This document shows positions 25,804 through 34,251 of a stretch of 64,000 bases of DNA, in pieces. The position numbers and the translations under genes are program-made. Under the pieces are notes generated by a model. It was given only the letters and a program-made list of their open reading frames with translations. It searched no databases and was not told the origin of the DNA. How positions within the stretch are numbered: the stretch's first letter is position 1; each line of letters begins with the position of its first letter. The stretch comes from Salinivirga cyanobacteriivorans (GTDB taxonomy: Bacteria > Bacteroidota > Bacteroidia > Bacteroidales > Salinivirgaceae), in contig NZ_CP013118.1 in the NCBI RefSeq assembly GCF_001443605.1, forward strand, positions 2,847,501-2,911,500, written 5' to 3'.

Positions 25804-27387
25804 CTAATTCATTATTGATTCATATTCATTGATGTCGCTTTTTTGAGGCTGCATATCATCATTTTGTTGCTTATTCAGCCCACCGGTTTCTATACATATG
25901 CTGTGTTTCACATTCTCTAAACCTTGTTCTTTCTCAAAATAATTTAGTACTTCGGCAAAACGGTTGGCATTTAGTATCTTGTTTTCATAACAATAAACCA
26001 AAGCAAAATTGATTGCTTCTGCAGATGACCTTTCGATGTTCTTTTGCATAACCCTGAGGCTATCATGAAAATTACGGGGTCTATTATTCTCTATTTCTGC
26101 CAGGTATTGCTCAGCCTGGGGGATGTGTCTTAAACTCTCCAAAACCAACTCATACGTTTTTTGCAGTGTCTTTGATTTTTCCCTTGCGTGGTCATTATTT
26201 TTAATAATCCGACCGATGTCTAAACAGAGGTCATGTGTAGCCAGTAATTGATTATCACCAGTATAGAAGAAAAGTTTTCCATCTTTTTCTTCGAGTAAAA
26301 TCTTTGTGTCCCTATCTTGATAAGTCCCCAAAGGCACACTGTAATAATTGCTTCGATAAAGCACCGTATTATCTTTTCGGACAGGGTGTGTCGGTAATTT
26401 TAAAAATGGTTTTTCTGGTTTCCCATTATAGGGCAGCAGGTGTTGCTTTTCTTTTTCCCATTCTTCTTTTGGAATGCGTTTGGTTGTGCCATGCACCTTG
26501 GCATTTCCGGTGCGTTCAAGCCACAGCAAGGCTTCTTTTTGTAAAGTGTCAATATCTTGAAAAACTCTCCCTTTTAGATAATTATGCTTTACGTATTTTA
26601 CAACGTTTTCTACTTTTCCTTTACTCTCGGGATCTGCTTTTTTGCAAAACACCACATCAAATGGATGGGCATTTGTAAACTGCATAAATTTCTCCGTAAG
26701 AAGGACATCCCCAAGATTTTCATCTGTTATAAAAACACGATCCTGATCATAGAGTATTCGACGGGGTATGCCCTCAAAATATTCGAATGCAAGCTCATGT
26801 GCATAATTTGCTGACTCGGTAGTAAATGGCATTCGTTGGCAGTAAATAAACTTATGTCGTGACCGTGAGAGAACTATTGTGAAAAAGTAAATCTTAACCC
26901 TGCCACTTCCGCGACTAAGCATACGGTATGAGCCAAAATCTACTTGTGCTTCTTCTCCATATTCTGTCTCTGCAAGCTTCTCATATTGCCGTGGAAGTTT
27001 TTCTTTATACTTGGGTATATTTTGCTCTTTTCTTACTGTTTGAACAAAATTATAGACAGTTTTGCTGCTTACATCAGGTAGATTCGTATAACGTTCTTTT
27101 AATCTATCCTCAACCTGGGCTGCTGACAAATAAGGTGCGTTACCCAATAATTCTTTGACAAAATTATAATACCCATTTAGCTTTTTAGGCATTCTACGAG
27201 GAGTACTGATCCACTCTAAAAACTGAGCTTCGTTCATTAAAAGGTACTTGCGTACAGTTCCTCTGTCAATACCTAATTCTAATTTAATTTGACTTTGATT
27301 TAGTCCTTGTGCCGATAATTCTTTAATTTTGTACCACATAAAAACTTTTTTGTTTTTATTCATAGCCTTCTTTTTTGTGTTTTGCAA
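25804..27387 (-). CDS. istA: IS21-family transposase IstA
   Basis: This 527-residue transposase has an N-terminal helix-turn-helix (LNQSQIKLELGIDRGTVRKYL), an integrase core with the DDE residues visible in EEAQVDFGSY, ILYDQDRVFI and ADPESKGKVEN, and the C-terminal beta-barrel segment around LYRSNYYSVPLG. The length fits the family. The start at 27387 has an alternative eight codons in (27363). Confidence 0.95.
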   Translation of the reverse strand: MQNTKKKAMNKNKKVFMWYKIKELSAQGLNQSQIKLELGIDRGTVRKYLLMNEAQFLEWISTPRRMPKKLNGYYNFVKELLGNAPYLSAAQVEDRLKERYTNLPDVSSKTVYNFVQTVRKEQNIPKYKEKLPRQYEKLAETEYGEEAQVDFGSYRMLSRGSGRVKIYFFTIVLSRSRHKFIYCQRMPFTTESANYAHELAFEYFEGIPRRILYDQDRVFITDENLGDVLLTEKFMQFTNAHPFDVVFCKKADPESKGKVENVVKYVKHNYLKGRVFQDIDTLQKEALLWLERTGNAKVHGTTKRIPKEEWEKEKQHLLPYNGKPEKPFLKLPTHPVRKDNTVLYRSNYYSVPLGTYQDRDTKILLEEKDGKLFFYTGDNQLLATHDLCLDIGRIIKNNDHAREKSKTLQKTYELVLESLRHIPQAEQYLAEIENNRPRNFHDSLRVMQKNIERSSAEAINFALVYCYENKILNANRFAEVLNYFEKEQGLENVKHSICIETGGLNKQQNDDMQPQKSDINEYESIMN

Positions 27388-27469
27388 CTTAAAGATGAAG
27401 GCTATTTTTATTTTCGCAAGTGATGATTTTCAATTGCGAAAATTTGTTGGTGCAAATTTTCTAATTACA

Positions 27470-27671
27470 ATTTAAGTTGCTTTTCTCTTTTCATGGCTTG
27501 TGCTTTAGTTTCAAGTTGCTCTGTATGTGCAATTGTCCAGGGTCTATATCTTATTGTCCAACCCTTTTTAGCAAGTTCATTATGATATTTGAATCGGGTT
27601 TGGAGATCAGACGAATACCCGATGTATATTTTATCGTACTGTTTGGAGTATAGCACGTAGACTGTAAACAT
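27470..27671 (-). pseudogene. GIY-YIG copy B3, 5' fragment
   Basis: The fragment runs from ATG 27671 to the IS21 insertion point and encodes the first 67 or so residues, with Lys for Arg at residue 10 (YSKQYDK). It is separated from its last part at 24865-24924 by the insertion sequence. The frame runs a few codons into the element and stops at 27465. Confidence 0.85.
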
Positions 27672-27730
27672 GACTTTTATGTATAAAAAAAGTGCGAACT
27701 CTATACTCAGAACTCGCACTTTTTATGTTT

Positions 27731-27790
27731 AGTAGCGGGGGAAGGCTCAACCCCGTCCGCCAGCCGGCGGATATGAGCCCGGCTCGCTAC
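27731..27790 (-). pseudogene. tRNA-fMet 3' remnant F2
   Basis: This 60-bp copy of the palindromic remnant lies between B2 and B3, with one difference from F1 (cggctcgctac for cggttcgctac on the plus strand). It supplies the TAG stop of B2. Confidence 0.82.
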
Positions 27791-28041
27791 AATATTTTAG
27801 GAATTAGTTCATTCCATATATGTTTTCTGCCTGCAGCAGATTTAAGTTGCTTTTCTCTTTTCATGGCTTGTGCTTTAGTTTCAAGTTGCTCTGTATGTGC
27901 AATTGTCCAGGGTCTATATCTTATTGTCCAACCCTTTTTAGCAAGTTCATTATGATATTTGAATCGGGTTTGGAGATCAGACGAATACCCGATGTATATT
28001 TTATCGTACTGCCTGGAGTATAGCACGTAGACTGTAAACAT
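27787..28041 (-). CDS. GIY-YIG nuclease, copy B2
   Basis: The 84-residue single-domain GIY-YIG protein starts at 28041 (MFTVYVLYSRQYDK). It carries the GIY-like VYVLY, YIG in IYIGYSS, Arg in TRFKYHN and Glu in KAQAMKREKQLK. It is identical in protein sequence to B1. An upstream in-frame start inside the terminator hairpin would add 16 residues but is unlikely to be used. Unlike the copies in array A, it keeps its start codon and could be active. Confidence 0.8.
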   Translation of the reverse strand: MFTVYVLYSRQYDKIYIGYSSDLQTRFKYHNELAKKGWTIRYRPWTIAHTEQLETKAQAMKREKQLKSAAGRKHIWNELIPKIL

Positions 28042-28100
28042 GACTTTTATGTATAAAAAAAGTGCGAACTCTATACTCAGAACTCGCACTTTTTATGTTT

Positions 28101-28160
28101 AGTAGCGGGGGAAGGCTCAACCCCGTCCGCCAGCCGGCGGATATGAGCCCGGTTCGCTAC
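28101..28160 (-). pseudogene. tRNA-fMet 3' remnant F1, three-block imperfect palindrome
   Basis: On the plus strand the segment reads gtagcg, six bases, ggctca, six bases, tccgcc, agcc, ggcgga, ta, tgagcc, five bases, cgctac. Three pairs of six-base arms therefore fold into one long interrupted hairpin. The ends match the intact tRNA-fMet (anticodon region gggctcata and acceptor cccccgctact). The middle hairpin tccgcc/ggcgga replaces part of the variable and T arms. Confidence 0.85.
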
Positions 28161-28411
28161 AATATTTTAGGAATTAGTTCATTCCATATATGTTTTCTGC
28201 CTGCAGCAGATTTAAGTTGCTTTTCTCTTTTCATGGCTTGTGCTTTAGTTTCAAGTTGCTCTGTATGTGCAATTGTCCAGGGTCTATATCTTATTGTCCA
28301 ACCCTTTTTAGCAAGTTCATTATGATATTTGAATCGGGTTTGGAGATCAGACGAATACCCGATGTATATTTTATCGTACTGCCTGGAGTATAGCACGTAG
28401 ACTGTAAACAT
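28157..28411 (-). CDS. GIY-YIG nuclease, copy B1 (next to tRNA-fMet)
   Basis: The 84-residue GIY-YIG protein starts at 28411, just after the tRNA-fMet terminator, and ends with TAG at 28159-28157 inside remnant F1. Sequence and motifs are as for B2. The family includes UPF0213-like and homing-type nucleases that cut DNA at defined sites. Its place directly behind a tRNA gene suggests that the tRNA 3' end was, or is, the target; this is inference. Confidence 0.8.
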   Translation of the reverse strand: MFTVYVLYSRQYDKIYIGYSSDLQTRFKYHNELAKKGWTIRYRPWTIAHTEQLETKAQAMKREKQLKSAAGRKHIWNELIPKIL

Positions 28412-28424
28412 GACTTTTATGTAT

Positions 28425-28464
28425 AAAAAAAGTGCGAACTCTATACTCAGAACTCGCACTTTTT
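28425..28464 (-). terminator. Terminator of tRNA-fMet, repeated in every array B unit
   Basis: aaaaagtgcgagttct and agagttcgcacttttt (minus strand) form a long stem closed by G-T pairs with a T run on the 3' side. The same hairpin recurs before B2, B3 and B4. Confidence 0.8.
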
Positions 28465-28472
28465 ATGTTTAG

Positions 28473-28545
<73 letters not shown>

Positions 28546-28559
28546 TTGTTTTGCGGTTG

Positions 28560-28591
28560 CAAATATATGGCGAGTAAACCCATTTTCCAAA
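28560..28591 (-). promoter_or_regulatory. Promoter of tRNA-fMet
   Basis: On the minus strand TTTG (28591-28588) and TATATTTG (28567-28560) are 20 bp apart, an exact match to the Bacteroidota TTTG/TAnnTTTG promoter. The tRNA begins 14 bp downstream. Confidence 0.75.
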
Positions 28592-28787
28592 CTAAAAGTG
28601 ATTTTTTTCTTAAAAACTTTAAAGAATTAAAAATAATTTAATATAAAACGACCTTTAATAGCATTGTATTTTAACGCTTTAGCTAGTTTGTAGGCATCTA
28701 AAACGCTTTTTTTTTGCTAAATATTTTTATATTTAAAAGCAATTTTCATTTCTTTGCAGGGTAATATTAACTTAAATTTTATAAGCT

Positions 28788-29024
28788 ATGTCAGACATTG
28801 CATCTCGTGTAAATAGCATTATCGTTGACAAGTTAGGTGTTGATGAGAGCGAAGTAACAGCTGAAGCAAGTTTCACAAACGACCTTGGAGCTGATTCACT
28901 CGATACAGTTGAATTGATCATGGAATTCGAAAAAGAATTCAATTTAGCTATTCCAGATGATCAGGCTGAAAAAATTGCAACAGTAGGTGACGCAATTAAA
29001 TACATCGAAGACAACACCAAGTAA
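28788..29024 (+). CDS. acpP: Acyl carrier protein
   Basis: This is a 78-residue acidic protein with the phosphopantetheine site [15 protein letters not shown]. It carries growing acyl chains in fatty acid synthesis. It heads the acpP-fabF-rnc operon, with fabF 29 bp downstream. A possible -7 box TTTCTTTG lies at 28749-28756. Confidence 0.97.
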   Translation: MSDIASRVNSIIVDKLGVDESEVTAEASFTNDLGADSLDTVELIMEFEKEFNLAIPDDQAEKIATVGDAIKYIEDNTK

Positions 29025-29053
29025 GACTTAATTCTTACCCTAAATTAACTAAA

Positions 29054-30304
29054 ATGAACATCAGACGCGTAGTAGTTACCGGAATGGGAACCATTAACCC
29101 ACTCGGAAATAATACTTCCGAGACCTGGGAAAACATGGTGAATGGAGTTAGTGGAGCAGCTCCGATAACTCGTTTCGATGCTTCAAATTTTAAAACCCAT
29201 TTTGCCTGCGAAGTTAAAAACTATGACCCTAAAAATTACTTCGACAGAAAAGAATTACGCAAACATGACCTCTATTCTCAGTTTGCGATGATTTCTGCTG
29301 ACGAAGCAATTAAGGATTCAGCCATAGATTTTAATGAAGCCGACAGAGATCGGGCAGGAGTAATTTGGGGTGCTGGTATTGGTGGATTGCAAACCTTTGT
29401 AGAAGAAATTGGGAGCTGGGCCACTGGCGATGGACAACCCAGGTTCAGCCCTTTTTTCATTCCTAAAATGATTGCCAATATTGCAGCGGGTCACATTTCA
29501 ATTAAGCATGGCCTTCGCGGACCAAACTTTACCACTGTTTCGGCATGTGCATCTTCAACGCATGCTATTATTGATGCAGTAAATTACATCCGGCTAGGAT
29601 TTTCTGATGTAATGGTAGCAGGTGGTTCAGAAGCCGCAATTGATGAAGCAGGTGTGGGTGGTTTTAATTCGATGAAAGCCATTTCCACACGTAATGATGA
29701 TCCTAAAACCGCATCCAGACCGTTCGATAAAGATCGTGATGGTTTTGTTATGGCCGAAGGTGGAGCAGCAATGATTCTCGAAGATTATGATCACGCCGTG
29801 AAAAGGGGTGCTAAAATCTATGCCGAGATTATTGGTGTAGGCCTTAATGCCGATGCTCACCACATGACGGCCCCCGAACCAGAAGGTGAAGGTGCCAGAA
29901 AGGTTATGCATATGGCCATGAACGATGCTAATATCAAGCCTGAAGATGTTGACCATATCAATACACATGGAACATCAACCGGTTTGGGAGATATCGCAGA
30001 ACCCAAAGCAGTCCTTAAAGCATTTGGAGAGCATGCCTATAAAATCGCGCTTAACTCTACCAAATCTATGACAGGGCATTTGTTGGGAGCTGCCGGAGCT
30101 CTTGAAAGTATGGCCACAATCCATGCTTTATCTAAGCAAATTATTCCACCAACAATTAACTTGAACGAGTTAGACGAAGAAATTGACAGCAAGCTTGATT
30201 TCGTTTTTAATAAAGCACAAGAACGCGAAATCAAAATTGCCATGACCAATAACTTCGGTTTTGGTGGTCATAATGCTACGATTTTATTCAAAAGAGCAGA
30301 GTAG
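29054..30304 (+). CDS. fabF: 3-oxoacyl-ACP synthase II
   Basis: This 416-residue condensing enzyme has the active-site Cys in TVSACASSTHA and the two His in NTHGTSTGLGD and KSMTGHLLGAAGA. It elongates acyl-ACP chains with malonyl-ACP. It is placed between acpP and rnc, the order usual in this phylum. Confidence 0.97.
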   Translation: MNIRRVVVTGMGTINPLGNNTSETWENMVNGVSGAAPITRFDASNFKTHFACEVKNYDPKNYFDRKELRKHDLYSQFAMISADEAIKDSAIDFNEADRDRAGVIWGAGIGGLQTFVEEIGSWATGDGQPRFSPFFIPKMIANIAAGHISIKHGLRGPNFTTVSACASSTHAIIDAVNYIRLGFSDVMVAGGSEAAIDEAGVGGFNSMKAISTRNDDPKTASRPFDKDRDGFVMAEGGAAMILEDYDHAVKRGAKIYAEIIGVGLNADAHHMTAPEPEGEGARKVMHMAMNDANIKPEDVDHINTHGTSTGLGDIAEPKAVLKAFGEHAYKIALNSTKSMTGHLLGAAGALESMATIHALSKQIIPPTINLNELDEEIDSKLDFVFNKAQEREIKIAMTNNFGFGGHNATILFKRAE

Positions 30305-31032
30305 TGTGTAGTAAAATTAACTTTACTGCTCATCAAATTACTTTTGAGAACGACAAATCGTTCAAAAAATCAATTAAAAATGTTACCGGATTTCGTCCGG
30401 GCAAAATAATTTTTTATAAGCTGGCCTGTATTCACAGGTCAGCTTCTTTTTATTACAAAAAGCAGCTCATTAATAATGAGCGACTCGAATTTCTTGGCGA
30501 TGCCATTCTTGGAGCTGTGGTAGCAGAATACCTTTACAACCGGTTTCCTGAAAAAGACGAAGGTTTTTTGACCAAATTCAGATCGAAGCTCGTAAATGGA
30601 CAAACGCTTACCGAACTCGCTGAGCGTACAGGCCTTGATCAATTGTTATTTACCCGCTCTCTCGATAAAGAACAAACCAATCATGTGTTGGGCGATTTTT
30701 TTGAAGCATTTATTGGGGCCGTTTATCTCGATAAAGGATATAAGAAAACCCGTGAGTTTATCATCAACCGTATTCTCGAGGCACTTGTAGATATGGATGA
30801 CATGAAACGCCGCGACACGAACTATAAAAGCCTACTGATAGAATGGGCGCAAAAGCATAAAAATCCCGTGCGTTTTGAAACAGCCTGCGTGAATAATGAA
30901 AATGCCCATAATCCGGAATTTGAGACCCGTGTTTTACTCGATGAACAGGATCTTGGAACAGGTAAGGGACGATCTAAAAAGGAGGCAGAACAAAATGCCG
31001 CTAGGGAAGCATTAGTACACCTCGAAAAATAA
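30304..31032 (+). CDS. rnc: Ribonuclease III
   Basis: This 242-residue enzyme cuts double-stranded RNA. The catalytic motif is RLEFLGDAILG, with the second acidic cluster in GDFFEAFIGAVYLDKG; a double-stranded RNA-binding domain forms the last 70 residues (KSLLIEWAQKH to KKEAEQNAAREAL). The start is a GTG whose first base is the last base of the fabF stop, so translation is coupled. Confidence 0.95.
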   Translation: MCSKINFTAHQITFENDKSFKKSIKNVTGFRPGKIIFYKLACIHRSASFYYKKQLINNERLEFLGDAILGAVVAEYLYNRFPEKDEGFLTKFRSKLVNGQTLTELAERTGLDQLLFTRSLDKEQTNHVLGDFFEAFIGAVYLDKGYKKTREFIINRILEALVDMDDMKRRDTNYKSLLIEWAQKHKNPVRFETACVNNENAHNPEFETRVLLDEQDLGTGKGRSKKEAEQNAAREALVHLEK

Positions 31033-31038
31033 TTTCCT

Positions 31039-31527
31039 ATGGGTAATGTTTTTTACTTGGAGGAAGATATAGAATTCCCCGATGTGTATGGTATAATAAC
31101 TGACTTGCCACCATGGAAGATGTGCTACATTATTGCTGAACTTACCGGAGTTCAATTGAGTCATGAAGATATTTTAAGTCGTGCCCCGGACCCGATTGAG
31201 AAAGTATATGAGCAAGAGCTTGTGGCTTTTGAGAAATATGTTTGGACAAATGAAGAGTCCGGGCAGTTTATACATTTAATCGAGAATAGTAAGAAAATTG
31301 ATGCTACTCCACTACAAGAAAACATGAACAAAGGACTCTTTGAAGATGTTCCCACGGGTAACCAACAATTATACTTGCTGGAGGAGTGGTCAGATGTGAA
31401 ATTTTTAATTCGGACCGAAGGAGTGGAATCTTTTTTTGATCCGTTCCAATTAAAACAAATTGGCGGCGTTCGGATGATAATTAAATCTTCGGCCAGTGAA
31501 TTTAAAAATGGCGAAAAAATCATATAA
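31039..31527 (+). CDS. IPExxxVDY-like family protein (hypothetical)
   Basis: This 162-residue protein of unknown function directly follows rnc. Position and length fit the family of small proteins found in Bacteroidota between rnc and pyk (IPExxxVDY family), and the N-terminal strand EEDIEFPDVYGIITDLPPWK is compatible, but the name-giving motif is not exact here. pyk does not follow; an M42 peptidase gene does. Confidence 0.6.
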   Translation: MGNVFYLEEDIEFPDVYGIITDLPPWKMCYIIAELTGVQLSHEDILSRAPDPIEKVYEQELVAFEKYVWTNEESGQFIHLIENSKKIDATPLQENMNKGLFEDVPTGNQQLYLLEEWSDVKFLIRTEGVESFFDPFQLKQIGGVRMIIKSSASEFKNGEKII

Positions 31528-31531
31528 ACCT

Positions 31532-32590
31532 ATGCTAAAGGAAAATAAATTTGAACGTTTAAAAGCAATTAGTGAAATACCCGGCGCATCGGGGTTTGAG
31601 CATAAAGTGAGAAATCTGGTAAAAGATGTAGTAGCACAAAATGCCGACAAGTTATGGGTTGACCGCCTGGGAAACCTGGTTGTCTATCGTAAAGGAAAAA
31701 CCAATAAGAAAGTGTTAGTTGCGGCTCATATGGATGAAATTGGATTTGTGGTGAGCCATATCGACGATAATGGTTTTATTCGTTTCCATCCGGTGGGAGG
31801 GTTCGACCCCAAAACCCTTACTGCACAACGTGTGGTAGTGCACGGAAAACAGGATTTCAAAGGTGTTATGGGAAGTAAGCCTGTACATATTATGAAACCT
31901 GAGGAGCGGAAAAAAAATGTAGAAATATCTGATTTTTTTATCGATACAGGTATGGATGTAGAGCAGGTTAAAGAGATTGTTGAGCCCGGCAATGCCATAA
32001 CGCGAGACCGTGAATTAATTGAAATGGGCGATTGTTTTAATGGCAAATCACTTGATAACCGGGTTTCTGTTTATATACTCGAGCAGGTGCTTGAGCTTTT
32101 AAAGTCTGAAACCCCGGCGTATGATCTTTATGCTGTTTTTACTGTACAGGAAGAGGTTGGCTTACGTGGTGCACAGGTGGCTGCACAGGCTATTGAACCC
32201 GATATAGCTATTGGCCTGGATACTACCATTGCATTTGACACCCCGGGCTCACAGCCACAGGAGCAGGTTTCTGCCTTAGGCAAAGGAACAGCCATTAAAA
32301 TTATGGATGCTTCGGTTATATCTGATTTAAGAATGATTGAGTTTCTGAAAAACACAGCCCAAAAGCATAATATCACTTATCAGACAGAGATGCTGGCGGG
32401 TGGAGGAACCGATACGGGCAATTTACAGCGAATGGTAAAGGGAGGCGCCATTGCCGGGGCAATTAGTATTCCTACACGCCATATACACCAGGTTATTGAG
32501 AGTGTGCACAAACAAGATGTTTTAGATTCCATTAACCTGCTTTACTATGCATTAAAAGAAATGGATGGTTTAGAATTGGAATATATTTAA
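31532..32590 (+). CDS. M42-family metalloaminopeptidase
   Basis: The protein has the metal ligands and catalytic residues of M42 peptidases in order: VAAHMDEIGF, SLDNRVSVY, TVQEEVGLRGA, GLDTT and the late His in PTRHIHQ. It trims N-terminal residues from peptides and forms large oligomers in known cases. I start at 31532 (MLKENKFERLKAI), five bases after the upstream stop; earlier in-frame starts at 31496 and 31508 would overlap the previous gene. The start is therefore not certain. Confidence 0.88.
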   Translation: MLKENKFERLKAISEIPGASGFEHKVRNLVKDVVAQNADKLWVDRLGNLVVYRKGKTNKKVLVAAHMDEIGFVVSHIDDNGFIRFHPVGGFDPKTLTAQRVVVHGKQDFKGVMGSKPVHIMKPEERKKNVEISDFFIDTGMDVEQVKEIVEPGNAITRDRELIEMGDCFNGKSLDNRVSVYILEQVLELLKSETPAYDLYAVFTVQEEVGLRGAQVAAQAIEPDIAIGLDTTIAFDTPGSQPQEQVSALGKGTAIKIMDASVISDLRMIEFLKNTAQKHNITYQTEMLAGGGTDTGNLQRMVKGGAIAGAISIPTRHIHQVIESVHKQDVLDSINLLYYALKEMDGLELEYI

Positions 32591-32596
32591 AACCTG

Positions 32597-33091
32597 ATGA
32601 GCAGTCTGATAAAGCCCGAACGCTTAAGAATGCTGGCCCAAAGTCATTATGAGGAACATAAGGCCACAGCAAAACGATTACGAAAGCAAAAATACCGAAA
32701 CCTCGATGACAAGGTGCACGAGTGGGATCTTGAACTTTTTGAAGAAATCGATTGTTTGGATTGCGGCAATTGTTGCAGGTCTTTGGGGCCGCGCATTATC
32801 GATACAGATATCAGAAGACTGGCCAAACACCTGAAAATGAAAGATAGTGAGTTCATTTCGACTTACCTCCGAACGGATGAAGATGGTGATTATGTGTTTA
32901 AGTCTATGCCCTGTCCGTTTTTAATGGATGATAATTTTTGTATGGTTTATGAAAAACGACCTCGAGCATGCCGTGATTACCCCCACACACATCAGCCAAA
33001 ATTTCAAAAGCGCTTAAATGTCTCATTGAAAAATACTTTTACATGTCCTGTAGTATATCATATTTTCAGGCGCTTAAGTGAGGAAGTTTAA
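32597..33091 (+). CDS. YkgJ-family cysteine cluster protein
   Basis: This 164-residue protein has the zinc/iron-chelate-like cysteine set CLDCGNCCRS, MPCPFLMDDNFCMVYEKRP and RACRDYP, which defines the YkgJ family (CxxCxxCC). Function is unknown; a metal-binding role is inferred. It is 6 bp downstream of the M42 peptidase gene. Confidence 0.85.
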   Translation: MSSLIKPERLRMLAQSHYEEHKATAKRLRKQKYRNLDDKVHEWDLELFEEIDCLDCGNCCRSLGPRIIDTDIRRLAKHLKMKDSEFISTYLRTDEDGDYVFKSMPCPFLMDDNFCMVYEKRPRACRDYPHTHQPKFQKRLNVSLKNTFTCPVVYHIFRRLSEEV

Positions 33092-33198
33092 TTATAACTT
33101 TGTTAGTCGTTCTTATTCTATACTTTTTTATAGTTTTAACCGTTATACCAAACAGCCGCTGGAAAACCCAGTAAAAACATCAAGTTTTGCATGTAATT

Positions 33199-34242
33199 AT
33201 GAATCGAATTTTTGGGATTTTATTTTTTATTTTAAGTGTATTGAGTGGATTCGGCCAATCTGATTTATCATCGGTATACCGGTTTTTAACAGTTCCCACC
33301 TCTGCATATTCTGCCTCTCTTGGAGGAGCACCAATTGTAAGTGCTGACAGTAGTATTAATTTTATAGCTGATAATCCGGCACTATTAAAGCCAGAATTGG
33401 ATCAGCAGGTTGGGCTTAATTTTACAAACTTACATCCGGGCGTAAACATGGGAATGGTAGCCTGGGGGTATGACTTAAAAGATCTGGGTTTTGTGGGCGT
33501 AGGGTTGCAATATATGAATTATGGGGAGATGGACCGTATTGACCAGTTTGGAAACGATATGGGAACTTTTAACGGTGGTGATTATGCGCTCATCATCGGA
33601 TGGTCGCAGCCATTGATGAAGAACCTTCGTTTGGGAGCAAGTGTAAAAGGAATTTATTCTAAAATCGACCGATATGATGCTTTGGCCGCGGCTTTTGATG
33701 CTGCTCTTACCTATCATAACCCTGATTTGCAGCTTACAGTATCGCTAATGGCCAAAAATATTGGTAATCAAATTGAAACATATGTTGAAGGTGAGCATGA
33801 GCCATTGCCTCAGGATTATCAGTTTGGAATTGCAAAAGGGCTGGAGCACGCTCCATTTCGTTTTTCTGTTGTGGCACATCGCCTGCATGATTTTGATTTA
33901 TTGTTGACAAACAGTAACACTGTTACACCTAATAACACTGATCTTCCTCCAGAAGAGATAGAAACAGATTATATTAGAAAAGATGCCGAAAAAATTATGC
34001 GGCACCTGATTTTTGCTGTAGAGTTTATTCCCTCGAAGAGGATTTCAGCCAGGGTAGGTTACAACTATTATCGCCGTAGTACAATGAAGATGATCGATAA
34101 AGGTGGAATGGTTGGATTTAGTCTCGGCGCATCTGTGCTAATCAAAGGTTTTCACATTGAATATGCGCGCGCTTCGTATCATTTAGCAGGAGCTACAAAT
34201 CACATATCTGTAAGAACTAACCTGGGGCGTTTTTTTGAGTAA
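33199..34242 (+). CDS. porQ: Type IX secretion system protein PorQ
   Basis: The 347-residue protein has a signal peptide (MNRIFGILFFILSVLSGFGQ) and a beta-barrel-like pattern beginning YRFLTVPTSAYSASLGG and DNPALLKPELDQ, as in PorQ/PorV outer membrane proteins. PorQ is needed in some species for maturation or attachment of T9SS cargo. I start at ATG 33199 rather than the upstream TTG at 33187 because the signal peptide begins there. The window encodes at least one T9SS client (17387-18544) and perhaps the giant adhesin. Confidence 0.88.
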   Translation: MNRIFGILFFILSVLSGFGQSDLSSVYRFLTVPTSAYSASLGGAPIVSADSSINFIADNPALLKPELDQQVGLNFTNLHPGVNMGMVAWGYDLKDLGFVGVGLQYMNYGEMDRIDQFGNDMGTFNGGDYALIIGWSQPLMKNLRLGASVKGIYSKIDRYDALAAAFDAALTYHNPDLQLTVSLMAKNIGNQIETYVEGEHEPLPQDYQFGIAKGLEHAPFRFSVVAHRLHDFDLLLTNSNTVTPNNTDLPPEEIETDYIRKDAEKIMRHLIFAVEFIPSKRISARVGYNYYRRSTMKMIDKGGMVGFSLGASVLIKGFHIEYARASYHLAGATNHISVRTNLGRFFE

Positions 34243-34251
34243 TATACCGAC

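Larger units (their letters stand above)
24925..27469 (-). mobile_element. IS21-family insertion sequence (2545 bp)
   Basis: The element carries istA and istB in the usual order and is flanked by a direct repeat atttaag (24918-24924 and 27470-27476). Its ends are imperfect inverted repeats: the left end starts tgaaaatag and the right end reads tgtaattag on the other strand, both followed by a shared accaacaaattttcg. Removing it and one copy of the repeat restores a GIY-YIG copy of the array. Both genes are open, so the element may be active. Confidence 0.93.
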
